Assembly: GCF_001613145.1 (NCBI RefSeq)
Contig: NZ_BDBU01000013.1
Location: forward strand, 186,001 to 250,000
Direction of reading: 5' to 3'
DNA from: Nocardia jejuensis NBRC 103114
GTDB lineage: Bacteria > Actinomycetota > Actinomycetes > Mycobacteriales > Mycobacteriaceae
DNA length: 64,000 nucleotides
This document shows positions 10,186-17,491 of this stretch, in pieces. A program made the position numbers and the translations under genes. Each line of letters opens with the position of its first letter. Position 1 is the stretch's first letter. The notes beneath the pieces are model-generated. The model ran no database searches. It was not told the DNA's origin and saw nothing but the letters and a program-made list of their open reading frames with translations.

Positions 10186-10191
10186 ACGATA
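10186..10191 (-). promoter_or_regulatory. -10 box (TATCGT) of def
   Basis: On the minus strand TATCGT is followed by 7 nt and the def ATG at 10178, with no ribosome binding site between. This fits a leaderless transcript. Confidence 0.5.
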
Positions 10192-10196
10192 GGGAA

Positions 10197-11939
10197 TCAG
10201 GGGCGCGGGATATTGCGGAGGTTGGCGCGAGCCAGGTCGACCATGCGGCCCACCCCGCCGGCCAGGACGATCTTGCCCGCCGCCAGCGCGAAGCCCTTGA
10301 CCTGACTGGCGTCGAGCTTGGGCGGCAGGGACAGGGCGTTGGGATCGGTGACGACGTCGATCAGGGCGGGGCCGGGCTCGGCGAACGCATCGCTCAGCGC
10401 CGCACGGACTTTCGTGGGATCGGTGACCCGGAACGAGGCGATGCCAACGGCCGCGGCGATATCGGCGTAGTTCACCGGCTCGTGGTCGGTGCCGTAGTCG
10501 GGCAGGCCGTCCACGAGCATCTCGAGTTTCACCATGCCGAGCGAGGAATTGTTGAACACCACGATCTTGACCGGAAGACGATGCCGCCACACGGTCAGGA
10601 GCTCGCCCATGAGCATGGCCAGACCGCCGTCACCGGACAGCGAAATCACTTGGCGGCCGGGGAAAGCGGACTGCGCGCCGATGGCGTGCGGCAGCGCGTT
10701 GGCCATGGTGCCGTGCCGCCACGAGCCGATGATGCGGCGGCGGCCGTTGGGGCTCAGATAGCGCGCCGCCCAGACGTTGCACATGCCGGTGTCGACGGTG
10801 AAGACGGCGTCGTCCGCGGCGATCTCGTCCAGCACGGCCGCGACGTACTCCGGATGGATGGGAGTGTGGTGGTCGATGTCGTGGGTGTAGGCGTCCACCA
10901 CGTTCTCCAGCGAGGACAGGTGCCGGCGCAGCATGTCGTCCAGGAACGCGCGATTCGGCTTCTGCTGCACCAGCGGAAGCAGATCGGCGATGGTCGCGGC
11001 GACGTCACCGTGCACCGCGATGTCGATGGCCGCGCGGCGGCCGATGCGCGAGGGGTCGCGATCGATCTGCGCGATGCGCCCGTTCCGGGGCAGGAAGGTG
11101 TCGTACGGGAAGTCGGTGCCGAGCATGATCAGCAGGTCGGCCTCGTTCATCGCCTCGTAGGCCGCGCCGTAGCCCAGCAGCCCGCTCATGCCGACGTCGT
11201 ACGGATTGTCGAACTGGATCCACTCCTTGCCGCCGAGCGCGTGCCCGACCGGGGCGTGGAGTTTGGCGGCGAGTTCCATGACCTCGAGGTGGGCGCCGCG
11301 CACGCCCGCACCGGCGAACAGGGTCACCGTCTCGGCGTCGTTGATCGCCTCGGCGAGCCGGTCCACCTGCGGTGCGGGTGGAACCGCGGTCGCGGACCCG
11401 GCCACCAGATCCGAACGCCAGCCGCGGTTTTCGGCGTCCTCGTGCAGCACGTCGCCCGGCAGCACCAGCACCGAGACGCCGCGTGCGCCCAGTGCGGTCT
11501 GCATGGCGATGTAGGCCAGCCTGGGCATCTGCTCGGGCGTGCTGATCAGTTCGCAGAAGTGACTGCATTCGACGAACAGTCGCTCCGGATGCGTCTCCTG
11601 GAAGAACCCGGTGCCGATCTCCCGGCTGGGAATGTGCGAGGCGATAGCCAGCACCGAAGCGCCGTTGCGGTGAGCGTCGAAAAGGCCCTGGATCAGATGG
11701 GTGTTGCCGGGGCCGCAGCTGGCGGCGCAGACCGCGAGTTTGCCCGTCAGAAGCGATTCCGCTCCCGCGGCGAAGGCGGCGCTCTCCTCGTTGTGGCAGT
11801 GCACCCACTCGATGCCGCCGGTGCGCCGCAATGCGTCGACGAACGGATTGAGACTGTCTCCGACCAGGCCGTACACCCGCTCCACTCCGGCAGCGACGAG
11901 TACCTCGACCAGTTGGCTGGCCACCGAGTTCCGGCCCAT
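10197..11939 (-). CDS. poxB: PoxB-like pyruvate dehydrogenase (quinone/oxidase type)
   Basis: A 580-residue thiamine-diphosphate enzyme. The N-terminal ThDP domain carries the catalytic Glu in HCHNEESAAFAAGA, a central FAD-type domain follows, and the C-terminal ThDP site has GDGGLAMLMGELL ending in FNNSSLGMVKLEM. PoxB-type enzymes decarboxylate pyruvate to acetate and CO2 and pass electrons to quinone at the membrane; the FNNSSLGMVK pattern fits PoxB better than acetolactate synthase. The ATG at 11939 has GGAGAG just upstream. A TetR gene lies upstream in the same direction, a possible local regulator. Substrate is assigned from family only. Confidence 0.88.
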   Translation of the reverse strand: MGRNSVASQLVEVLVAAGVERVYGLVGDSLNPFVDALRRTGGIEWVHCHNEESAAFAAGAESLLTGKLAVCAASCGPGNTHLIQGLFDAHRNGASVLAIASHIPSREIGTGFFQETHPERLFVECSHFCELISTPEQMPRLAYIAMQTALGARGVSVLVLPGDVLHEDAENRGWRSDLVAGSATAVPPAPQVDRLAEAINDAETVTLFAGAGVRGAHLEVMELAAKLHAPVGHALGGKEWIQFDNPYDVGMSGLLGYGAAYEAMNEADLLIMLGTDFPYDTFLPRNGRIAQIDRDPSRIGRRAAIDIAVHGDVAATIADLLPLVQQKPNRAFLDDMLRRHLSSLENVVDAYTHDIDHHTPIHPEYVAAVLDEIAADDAVFTVDTGMCNVWAARYLSPNGRRRIIGSWRHGTMANALPHAIGAQSAFPGRQVISLSGDGGLAMLMGELLTVWRHRLPVKIVVFNNSSLGMVKLEMLVDGLPDYGTDHEPVNYADIAAAVGIASFRVTDPTKVRAALSDAFAEPGPALIDVVTDPNALSLPPKLDASQVKGFALAAGKIVLAGGVGRMVDLARANLRNIPRP

Positions 11940-12063
11940 GTCTCTCCGTTCCAGCACCTGCGGACTGCGGAATCGAGCATGCGTACTGCGGAAGATCGTG
12001 GCCACGGGGCCACGTTCGGACTGTAGCCGATAGCTGCGAGTTTGTCGGCGGTCTGCCGCGTCC

Positions 12064-12657
12064 CTAGGGAGAATTCACTTCGAGATCCGCGACCCCGGCC
12101 AGGCTCATTCGGATCAGGCGGGCCATGGCGGCCGAGACGGTGTGCAGCGGTTCGTCGGAGCGGCGCACCCGCGCCAGCACAGTCGCGCCCTCGTATGCCG
12201 CGACCACCGTGGTGGCCAGCTCGTGCGACTCCCCCGGCGGCAGACCGATTTCGGCGAGCAGCTCCGCGAAACCCCTTGTCATTGCATCGAATGCAGAGAC
12301 GCACGCGGTGCGCACCTGATCGACGTCGCTGCCGCCGTCGAGGGCGGGCGTTCCCACCGGGCAGCCCTCCACCCAGTCGGACTCGGCGAGTTTCGCGGCC
12401 ATGAAGTCGAACAGGTCTGCGGCCGTGCCGAACACGTCCCCCGGAGCCTGACGAATCATGTGCCCCACCAGGACTCCGGTGCCGGTGATGGCCGACACGG
12501 CGATCTCCTCCTTGCCTCCGGGGAAGTGGTGATAGATCGACCCGTACGGCAGACCCGCCGCCTCGCTGAGCTTCTTCAGGCCGAAGCCGTGGTAGCCGTG
12601 CCGGGCCAGCAGCCCGGCCGCGGCCACCTCGATTCGCCGCTTGGACTCCGAAACCAT
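12064..12657 (-). CDS. TetR/AcrR-family regulator (LmrA/YxaF-like C-terminal domain)
   Basis: 197 residues. The N-terminal helix-turn-helix spans about residues 6-50 (GYHGFGLKKLSEAAGLPYGSIYHHF). The C-terminal ligand domain has the GCPVGTPALDGG motif typical of the LmrA/YxaF subgroup, whose members control efflux or oxidoreductase genes. It is 124 bp upstream of poxB on the same strand and has a leaderless TACGCT start. Ligand and target are unknown. Confidence 0.85.
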   Translation of the reverse strand: MVSESKRRIEVAAAGLLARHGYHGFGLKKLSEAAGLPYGSIYHHFPGGKEEIAVSAITGTGVLVGHMIRQAPGDVFGTAADLFDFMAAKLAESDWVEGCPVGTPALDGGSDVDQVRTACVSAFDAMTRGFAELLAEIGLPPGESHELATTVVAAYEGATVLARVRRSDEPLHTVSAAMARLIRMSLAGVADLEVNSP

Positions 12658-12663
12658 CTCTCA

Positions 12664-12669
12664 AGCGTA
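12664..12669 (-). promoter_or_regulatory. -10 box (TACGCT) of the TetR gene
   Basis: TACGCT on the minus strand is followed by 6 nt and the ATG at 12657. No separate ribosome binding site is visible. Confidence 0.5.
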
Positions 12670-12809
12670 TGAGCAGGGTCCGACAACAGCGCGCCGAATC
12701 GGCTGTGAATCGAGGATGCGAGGTTCGAAACCATTGCACGGTATGCACACTCGCAGCCGCTGCCGTCAATGCCCGTGGCGGACAGCGTCTTGCGCTCGGG
12801 CAGCGGCGG

Positions 12810-13391
12810 TCAGCGTAGGTCACGCATCAGGACGTCGAAGCGCGGGGCGTCCTCCCAGGACGGGCGCAGGGTGCCCGCGCGCTGCCAGCCCCAGTTCCGA
12901 TAGGCCCGGTAGGCGCGCTCGTTGGCCGGGTTCACCAGGAGCGTCGCGCGCTCCTCGGTCCGGCCGCCGAGGATCGTATCGTGCAGTGCGCGAGCCAGTC
13001 CGCGGCCGGTGAACGCGAGAGTCACCATCACCTCGCTGAGTGCGAAAGTGCGCGAGCCGTTCTCGGCGACGAACGCCGACAGATCGCCCTCGTCGAGCTG
13101 GAATCGGTTCCACCAGGACGCGTTCGGCGGTAGCGGCCACCCCCACGTCTGGCCCAGCGGCTCACCGTCGAGGCGGGCCATCACCAGTTCGAAACCCGCG
13201 CTCCGGTTCACGGAGGTGTAGGCCTCGAACCTGGCCATGAAGGCGACGGGCGATTCGAAGGGCTCCCCCGAGGCGATGGCCTCGGCATAGGAGCTGCGGA
13301 ACACGGCCTCCACCTCGCCACGCAGCAGGCGCGCCTCGAGCGCCGAATAGCGGTGGAACTCCAGTTTTTCGGGCAGATCGCTAGCGGTCAT
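12810..13391 (-). CDS. GNAT-family N-acetyltransferase
   Basis: 193 residues from the ATG at 13391, which shares its A with the stop of the upstream regulator gene (TGATG); a GTG one codon earlier is also possible. The acetyl-CoA-binding motif A region reads LSEVMVTLAFTGRGLARALH (near residues 120-140), and the final strand has NPANERAYRAYRNWGWQRAG, typical of GNAT enzymes. The substrate is unknown. Overlap with the XRE/TPR regulator gene means the two are one transcription unit, so the regulator may control this enzyme or share its signal. Confidence 0.85.
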   Translation of the reverse strand: MTASDLPEKLEFHRYSALEARLLRGEVEAVFRSSYAEAIASGEPFESPVAFMARFEAYTSVNRSAGFELVMARLDGEPLGQTWGWPLPPNASWWNRFQLDEGDLSAFVAENGSRTFALSEVMVTLAFTGRGLARALHDTILGGRTEERATLLVNPANERAYRAYRNWGWQRAGTLRPSWEDAPRFDVLMRDLR

Positions 13392-14710
13392 CACGCACTG
13401 ACTTTCTGTCGAGCAATGCCGTCGTACCTGGTTGCGAAATCACCTGCTTCGTCGCCGACGGCGTGGCGAACGGGCAACAGCACGCGCAGGGTGCGCGGCG
13501 AGGCGATGGAATGCGACTCCAACTCGGCCAGCACGGCCAAGCCCTCCGCGGTGGCGGTCGGCAGATCGCCGAGTCGCGCGAGGGCGGTGGCCCACCAGGC
13601 TCGGTAGTTCGCCGCATTGCGCGCGCCGGACTGCTCGGTGGCGACCTGCGCGGCCAGTGCGACCGCGGTCGAGTGCTCACCGAGGTCGCCGAAACCCAGC
13701 GCCTCGTGGAAGCGCACCTCGGTCGGGGTGACGAATCCCAGCCACTGCGGACAGGATTCGAGTGGTTCGCTCGCAGCGGCGAAGTCCAGTTCACGCCACG
13801 CGGTGGCGATCGCGCGGCGGAATCCGGCGCGATCGCCGAGCACTCCGTACGCCTGCGCCTCACGGGTGGCGATCAGGGCGTGGATACGCCCCGGCGGGGC
13901 GCCGCGCACGAGGTCGCGCGCCCGGGACGTCATGACCAGTGCCATATGCGGATTGGCCAGACCCTTGCGGCCGAGCGAGGCGTACTGCAGGGCCGCGTTC
14001 ACGCAGGCGTGCACGGTCAGTGCGGTGTCGTCGGCCTGATTGGCGAGTGCGAACGCGTCGGCGTAGCAGTGGCGGGCGAGCTCGTGCTTGTCGGCGTCGT
14101 AGGCGACCCAGCCGGCCAGCACCGCGAGATTTCCGGCGGCGCTCATGAACGCCTGGCCGGAGCGTTCGTCGAAAGCACAGGTATTGAGCAGGGTTTTCGC
14201 GCGTTCGAGGGTGGCGATGGCGATCTGCACGAGGGTCGCGCCGCCGACGCGCTGTTCCTGCCGCGCGAGTTCGATCACGCCGGCGGCCAGACGATTCGCA
14301 TCGCTCACCCCGAGGTGCGCCGTATCGGTCACCAGCGCCGGGGCCAGGAGCGCCGAGCCCAGCAGAATCGCGAAATCTCTCCGGTTCACGTCGTCTTCGA
14401 CTTCCCACGGGTGGACACCGAGCGGGGATGCGCCCGGGAGGGCCGGGGCGGGGGCCGGCTCGGCCGAGGTCGCCGTCGCATCGAGCGCGGTCCGGAAGCG
14501 TTCTCGCTCAGGCTCGTTCAGCCGGGTCAGCATGGTGTCCAGCGCTGCGGCCGATCCACCGGCGACGGGGCGGGTCACGGTGGCCCGCTCCCATTTGCGG
14601 ACGGTGGGTGCGACGAATCCGACAGCCTCGGCGAAGGACTCCTGAGTCATCCGCAAAGCCGCGGTGCGCAACGCACGGACTTCCTTCCCAGTCCATTTGC
14701 TCACGATCAT
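13391..14710 (-). CDS. XRE-family regulator with TPR-like sensor domain
   Basis: 439 residues from the ATG at 14710, chosen because GGGGATAG precedes it. The N-terminal Cro/C1-type helix-turn-helix (residues 8-55, TQESFAEAVGFVAPTVRKWER) is followed by a linker containing VNRRDFAILLGSALLAPAL, a TAT-like RRDF sequence common in this actinobacterial regulator class. The remaining residues form a long Ala-rich helical array resembling tetratricopeptide repeats. Such proteins are thought to sense a ligand or partner through the repeats. It diverges from the resolvase-like gene at 14834 and overlaps the acetyltransferase gene downstream. Confidence 0.85.
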   Translation of the reverse strand: MIVSKWTGKEVRALRTAALRMTQESFAEAVGFVAPTVRKWERATVTRPVAGGSAAALDTMLTRLNEPERERFRTALDATATSAEPAPAPALPGASPLGVHPWEVEDDVNRRDFAILLGSALLAPALVTDTAHLGVSDANRLAAGVIELARQEQRVGGATLVQIAIATLERAKTLLNTCAFDERSGQAFMSAAGNLAVLAGWVAYDADKHELARHCYADAFALANQADDTALTVHACVNAALQYASLGRKGLANPHMALVMTSRARDLVRGAPPGRIHALIATREAQAYGVLGDRAGFRRAIATAWRELDFAAASEPLESCPQWLGFVTPTEVRFHEALGFGDLGEHSTAVALAAQVATEQSGARNAANYRAWWATALARLGDLPTATAEGLAVLAELESHSIASPRTLRVLLPVRHAVGDEAGDFATRYDGIARQKVSA

Positions 14711-14833
14711 CGCTATCCCCGGTCCCTGCTGCAACGCTGCGTATCGGAAGCGTATTACCTCTGTTGCGGTTTCGTGGCTGGGTTCGCGAGTACGGATTAG
14801 CCACGCTCTAACCGAGAGCAGAAAGGGGGCGGG

Positions 14834-15175
14834 ATGACGACGAGACCGAGTGCTATCGGATACCTCCGCCACGACATATCAGGGACCCGGCAAGCCTGGG
14901 ACGAGGCTCAGATTCGAAGTCTCGCGGCACGTTTGGGATACGAGTTACGCAAGACGGTGGTTTTCGGGCCGCATACCGACCGCCCGGAGCACCGATTATT
15001 GGTGATGGTGAACCGACTCGCGATCGACGCGGTCGTGGTGCCGAGCACCGCCCACTTCCAGAGCAACAGCGTGCCATCGGAATTGGTACGACGGGCCGAC
15101 ATCGTCACGGTCAGCCCGGAGAGCACCTTCGCGCGGATCGGAAGCGGCCGGATCTCCGGTCTCGGTCAGCGTTAG
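14834..15175 (+). CDS. small resolvase N-terminal-like protein
   Basis: A 113-residue protein whose N-terminus (AIGYLRHDISG, then EAQIRSLAARLGYEL) resembles the catalytic domain of serine recombinases, with a later VMVNRLAIDAVVVPS segment matching the central strand. It ends before any helix-turn-helix, and the position usually holding the nucleophilic serine is shifted (Asp-Ile-Ser), so it is probably not an active recombinase (inference). The ATG at 14834 has AAGGGGGCGGG upstream. It diverges from the XRE/TPR regulator, an arrangement that suggests joint function. Confidence 0.75.
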   Translation: MTTRPSAIGYLRHDISGTRQAWDEAQIRSLAARLGYELRKTVVFGPHTDRPEHRLLVMVNRLAIDAVVVPSTAHFQSNSVPSELVRRADIVTVSPESTFARIGSGRISGLGQR

Positions 15176-15182
15176 CGGAGAA

Positions 15183-15216
15183 GCCGCCCGGGCCACGACC
15201 GCGTGGCCCGGGCGGC
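15183..15216. terminator. bidirectional terminator between convergent genes
   Basis: A perfect 15-bp GC-rich stem (15183-15197 with 15202-15216) and a 4-nt loop lie 7 bases after the stop of the resolvase-like gene and ahead of the end of the convergent epimerase gene. It can serve both strands. Confidence 0.8.
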
Positions 15217-15291
15217 ATGACGGCTGCGCGTCCGGGACCGTCGGGCGGCGATATCGCGACGCGGGCGACACCGCGTGCCGGGCAACGATTC

Positions 15292-16644
15292 TCAGCGGCC
15301 CAGGATGTGACGCAGGGCCCCTTCCAGGTCCGGGAATCGGAAGCGATGTCCGGCTTCGGCCAGGACGGCGGGGTCGACACGCTGACTGGCCAGAGCCAAT
15401 TCCCGCACGCCCTGCGCGCCGAGCAGCAGGCGTGGGCCGAAGCTCGGCACCGGAAGTACGGCCGGGCGGTGCAGCACATGCGCGAGCACCCGGGTGTAGT
15501 CGGCGTTGGTCACCGGATTCGGGGCCACGGCGTTGATCGGTCCGGACAGGGATCGATCCCACAGCGCGCGGTGGTAGATGTCGATCAGATCGTCTATCCC
15601 GATCCAGGATTGCCATTGCTCGCCGCTGCCGAGTTTGCCGCCGAGTCCGGCCGTGAACAGCGGGCGCATCAGGCGCAGGGTGCCGCCGCGCGGGGATTGC
15701 ACGAGTCCGGTGCGGACATTCACGACCCGGGCTCCGGCCTCGGCGGCGGGTGCGGTGGCGGCTTCCCAGTCGGCGACCACGTCGGCGAGGAAGCCGTCGC
15801 CACGATCGCTGTCCTCGGTGAGCAGCTCGTCGGCACGGTCGGGGCCGTAGTAGCCGATCGCGGAGGCGCACACCAGAGTTCGCTGCCGGGCCGGATCGGC
15901 GGCGATGAGCTGGGCCAGCCTGCGGGTCGGGCCGATGCGGCTCTCCCGGACGGCTCGACGGTGATCATCGGTGAAGCGGCCCGCGATCGACTCGCCCGCC
16001 AGATGGATCACGGCGTCGACGCCGTCGAGCAGGGCGGGATCGGGATCGACGGGATCCCATCGGCGTTCGGTGTCGTCCGCGGGCGTGTGCCGCACCAGCT
16101 TGATCACGCGATGGCCGCCGGTGGTCAGCAATGCCGTCAGCGCCGACCCCACCAGGCCGGAAGCCCCGGTGATCGCGATGGTCACGGGGCCGAATCCCGC
16201 TGCGGCAGCGAGCCGGTGCGCGCGCAGATCGTCGGCGAGCTGACGGTGCCGGTATTCGAACATCGGCCGCAGCAGGGCGGCCGGGACCATCGTGTCGACC
16301 TTGTCGATGACCTCGGTGTGGGTGGCGTCGACCGCCTCGAAATCGTGAATGTGCCGCCAGCGCACCAGGGTTCGCACCGGCAGTGCGGCCAGGCCGCCAC
16401 CGCCGCCGATCCGGTCCACGAAGCGGCTCGGCGGCGCGAACGATCCGGACTCGTGTTCCGCGACCCACCGCAAGCCACCCGGCAGCTCGAGCACGGCGGT
16501 GCCGTCCGCCAGCGACTCCGCCTCGGCGGCGAGCCGGACCGGTTGCCACGGCGGCGTCAGGCGCGCGAACGCACCGGGCCGCGCGAACCAATCGAAGACT
16601 TCCTGTCGAGGAGCGGCTACGACACTCGAATACTCCAGGCCCAT
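15292..16644 (-). CDS. TIGR01777-family SDR epimerase fused to a START-like domain
   Basis: 450 residues in two parts. Residues 1-150 look like a polyketide cyclase/START-type SRPBCC domain (EYSSVVAAPRQEVFDWFARP). Residues 155-450 are an NAD(P)-binding epimerase with GASGLVGSALTALL and the conserved YYGPDRADELLTED and FGPRLLLG segments of the TIGR01777/DUF1731 family. The fusion is common in actinobacteria, but its substrate is unknown. ATG at 16644 follows GGAGAG and a TACAGT box 7 nt upstream. Confidence 0.88.
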   Translation of the reverse strand: MGLEYSSVVAAPRQEVFDWFARPGAFARLTPPWQPVRLAAEAESLADGTAVLELPGGLRWVAEHESGSFAPPSRFVDRIGGGGGLAALPVRTLVRWRHIHDFEAVDATHTEVIDKVDTMVPAALLRPMFEYRHRQLADDLRAHRLAAAAGFGPVTIAITGASGLVGSALTALLTTGGHRVIKLVRHTPADDTERRWDPVDPDPALLDGVDAVIHLAGESIAGRFTDDHRRAVRESRIGPTRRLAQLIAADPARQRTLVCASAIGYYGPDRADELLTEDSDRGDGFLADVVADWEAATAPAAEAGARVVNVRTGLVQSPRGGTLRLMRPLFTAGLGGKLGSGEQWQSWIGIDDLIDIYHRALWDRSLSGPINAVAPNPVTNADYTRVLAHVLHRPAVLPVPSFGPRLLLGAQGVRELALASQRVDPAVLAEAGHRFRFPDLEGALRHILGR

Positions 16645-16651
16645 CTCTCCG

Positions 16652-16657
16652 ACTGTA
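16652..16657 (-). promoter_or_regulatory. -10 box (TACAGT) of the TIGR01777 gene
   Basis: TACAGT on the minus strand is followed by CGGAGAG and the ATG at 16644. The spacer doubles as a weak ribosome binding site, so a leaderless or very short-leader transcript is possible. Confidence 0.45.
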
Positions 16658-16703
16658 ACGACGGCGAAGCGATTCGGGTGCGGCGACGCGGCATTCGCCT
16701 CCC

Positions 16704-17159
16704 TCAGGACTGCGGAACGCTCAGCTCCAGGCGGGGCGGGCGGACACTGGCGCATACCGGCTCGCCTTCGGCGTCGGTCAGGTCGAGCCGGGCGATCAAG
16801 GTGCCCACGTCCAGGGCCGCCGCCATCGTCGCCGGCTCGATCGCGTCCAGCCACAGTTTGGCGCGGCGGAACATGGTGAACGTGGTGTCGGCGGCGAGTT
16901 CGCCCCAGTTCAGATAGACGAACGGCCCGCCCCGGGATTGGATGTACGGCCCACGCAGCACGATTCCGGCGGACGTATCCGCGGGTTCGGCTTCCAGCGT
17001 CCAGCTCACCTGCGGAGCGTCACCGGGTTGCAGATCGAGCAGCTCCTGCGGGCGATCCTTGCGTTGCACGGCGATGTGGATGTTCGAGTAGCCGGGGAAG
17101 GTCGGCGACGGCGGGCAATTCAGGCCGGGGAGGTGACGGCCTTCGATGCGGAGCAGCAC
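16704..17159 (-). CDS. DUF5990 family protein
   Basis: About 151 residues from the GTG at 17159 (product begins VLLRIEGRHLPG). The conserved DUF5990 segments are visible: an N-terminal beta strand with Arg/Glu, then NIHIAVQRKDRPQELLDL, LRGPYIQSRGGPFVYLNWG, and FTMFRRAKLWLDAI. The function of this family is unknown; the protein is soluble with no signal sequence. The frame stays open upstream through the 13-bp tandem repeats, but that part is low in coding character, so the GTG start is preferred. It precedes the TIGR01777 gene by 59 bp on the same strand. Confidence 0.75.
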   Translation of the reverse strand: MLLRIEGRHLPGLNCPPSPTFPGYSNIHIAVQRKDRPQELLDLQPGDAPQVSWTLEAEPADTSAGIVLRGPYIQSRGGPFVYLNWGELAADTTFTMFRRAKLWLDAIEPATMAAALDVGTLIARLDLTDAEGEPVCASVRPPRLELSVPQS

Positions 17160-17193
17160 CCTGCCATGCTCGCACGAACGCGAGACGATCGTC

Positions 17194-17244
17194 GTGAACA
17201 GAGGCTGTGAACAGAGGCTGTGAACAGAGGCTGTGAACAGAGGC
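17194..17244. repeat. 13-bp tandem repeat, about 3.9 copies
   Basis: The unit GTGAACAGAGGCT is repeated head to tail without mismatches, with the last copy one base short. It is outside the predicted coding region. Such arrays often vary in copy number between strains. Confidence 0.9.
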
Positions 17245-17477
17245 CGACCGACCCGCCCTGCCGCGCACAGCCGCACGGCGGTGTACTCCTCTACACCGCA
17301 CCACCGTCCCCCGCGCCGACGCGCAGCCGTCCACCTGCGCCGACGCACGGCCGTCCACCTCCACCGCACGGCTGTGTACTGCGGGTATGCCGTACTCGAC
17401 GGAAGCCCCCTGTCGCGGGGGATACGCAATCCGCCGGAATCAGCCATGCGCTCCGAGTCGAGGGGTCCACGCCCGAC

Positions 17478-17483
17478 TAGGCT
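17478..17483 (+). promoter_or_regulatory. -10 box (TAGGCT) of mptB
   Basis: TAGGCT lies 8 nt before the GTG at 17492 and no ribosome binding site intervenes. Confidence 0.45.
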
Positions 17484-17491
17484 CTGCGAAC

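Larger units (their letters stand above)
17160..17491. other. 332-bp intergenic region with tandem repeats
   Basis: Divergent intergenic DNA between the DUF5990 gene and mptB. It holds the 13-bp tandem array at 17194-17244, a run of degenerate Pro-rich-looking GCC/CGC repeats (about 17255-17375) and the mptB -10 box. I see no convincing gene here. Confidence 0.6.

Noticed and set aside
9495..12026. 843-codon plus-strand open frame across def and poxB
   Set aside because: Antisense shadow of def and the PoxB gene, both of which have full catalytic motifs.
12700..12800. A GGTTCGAAACC sequence resembling a tRNA T-arm
   Set aside because: No acceptor stem, D-arm or anticodon arm could be built around it.
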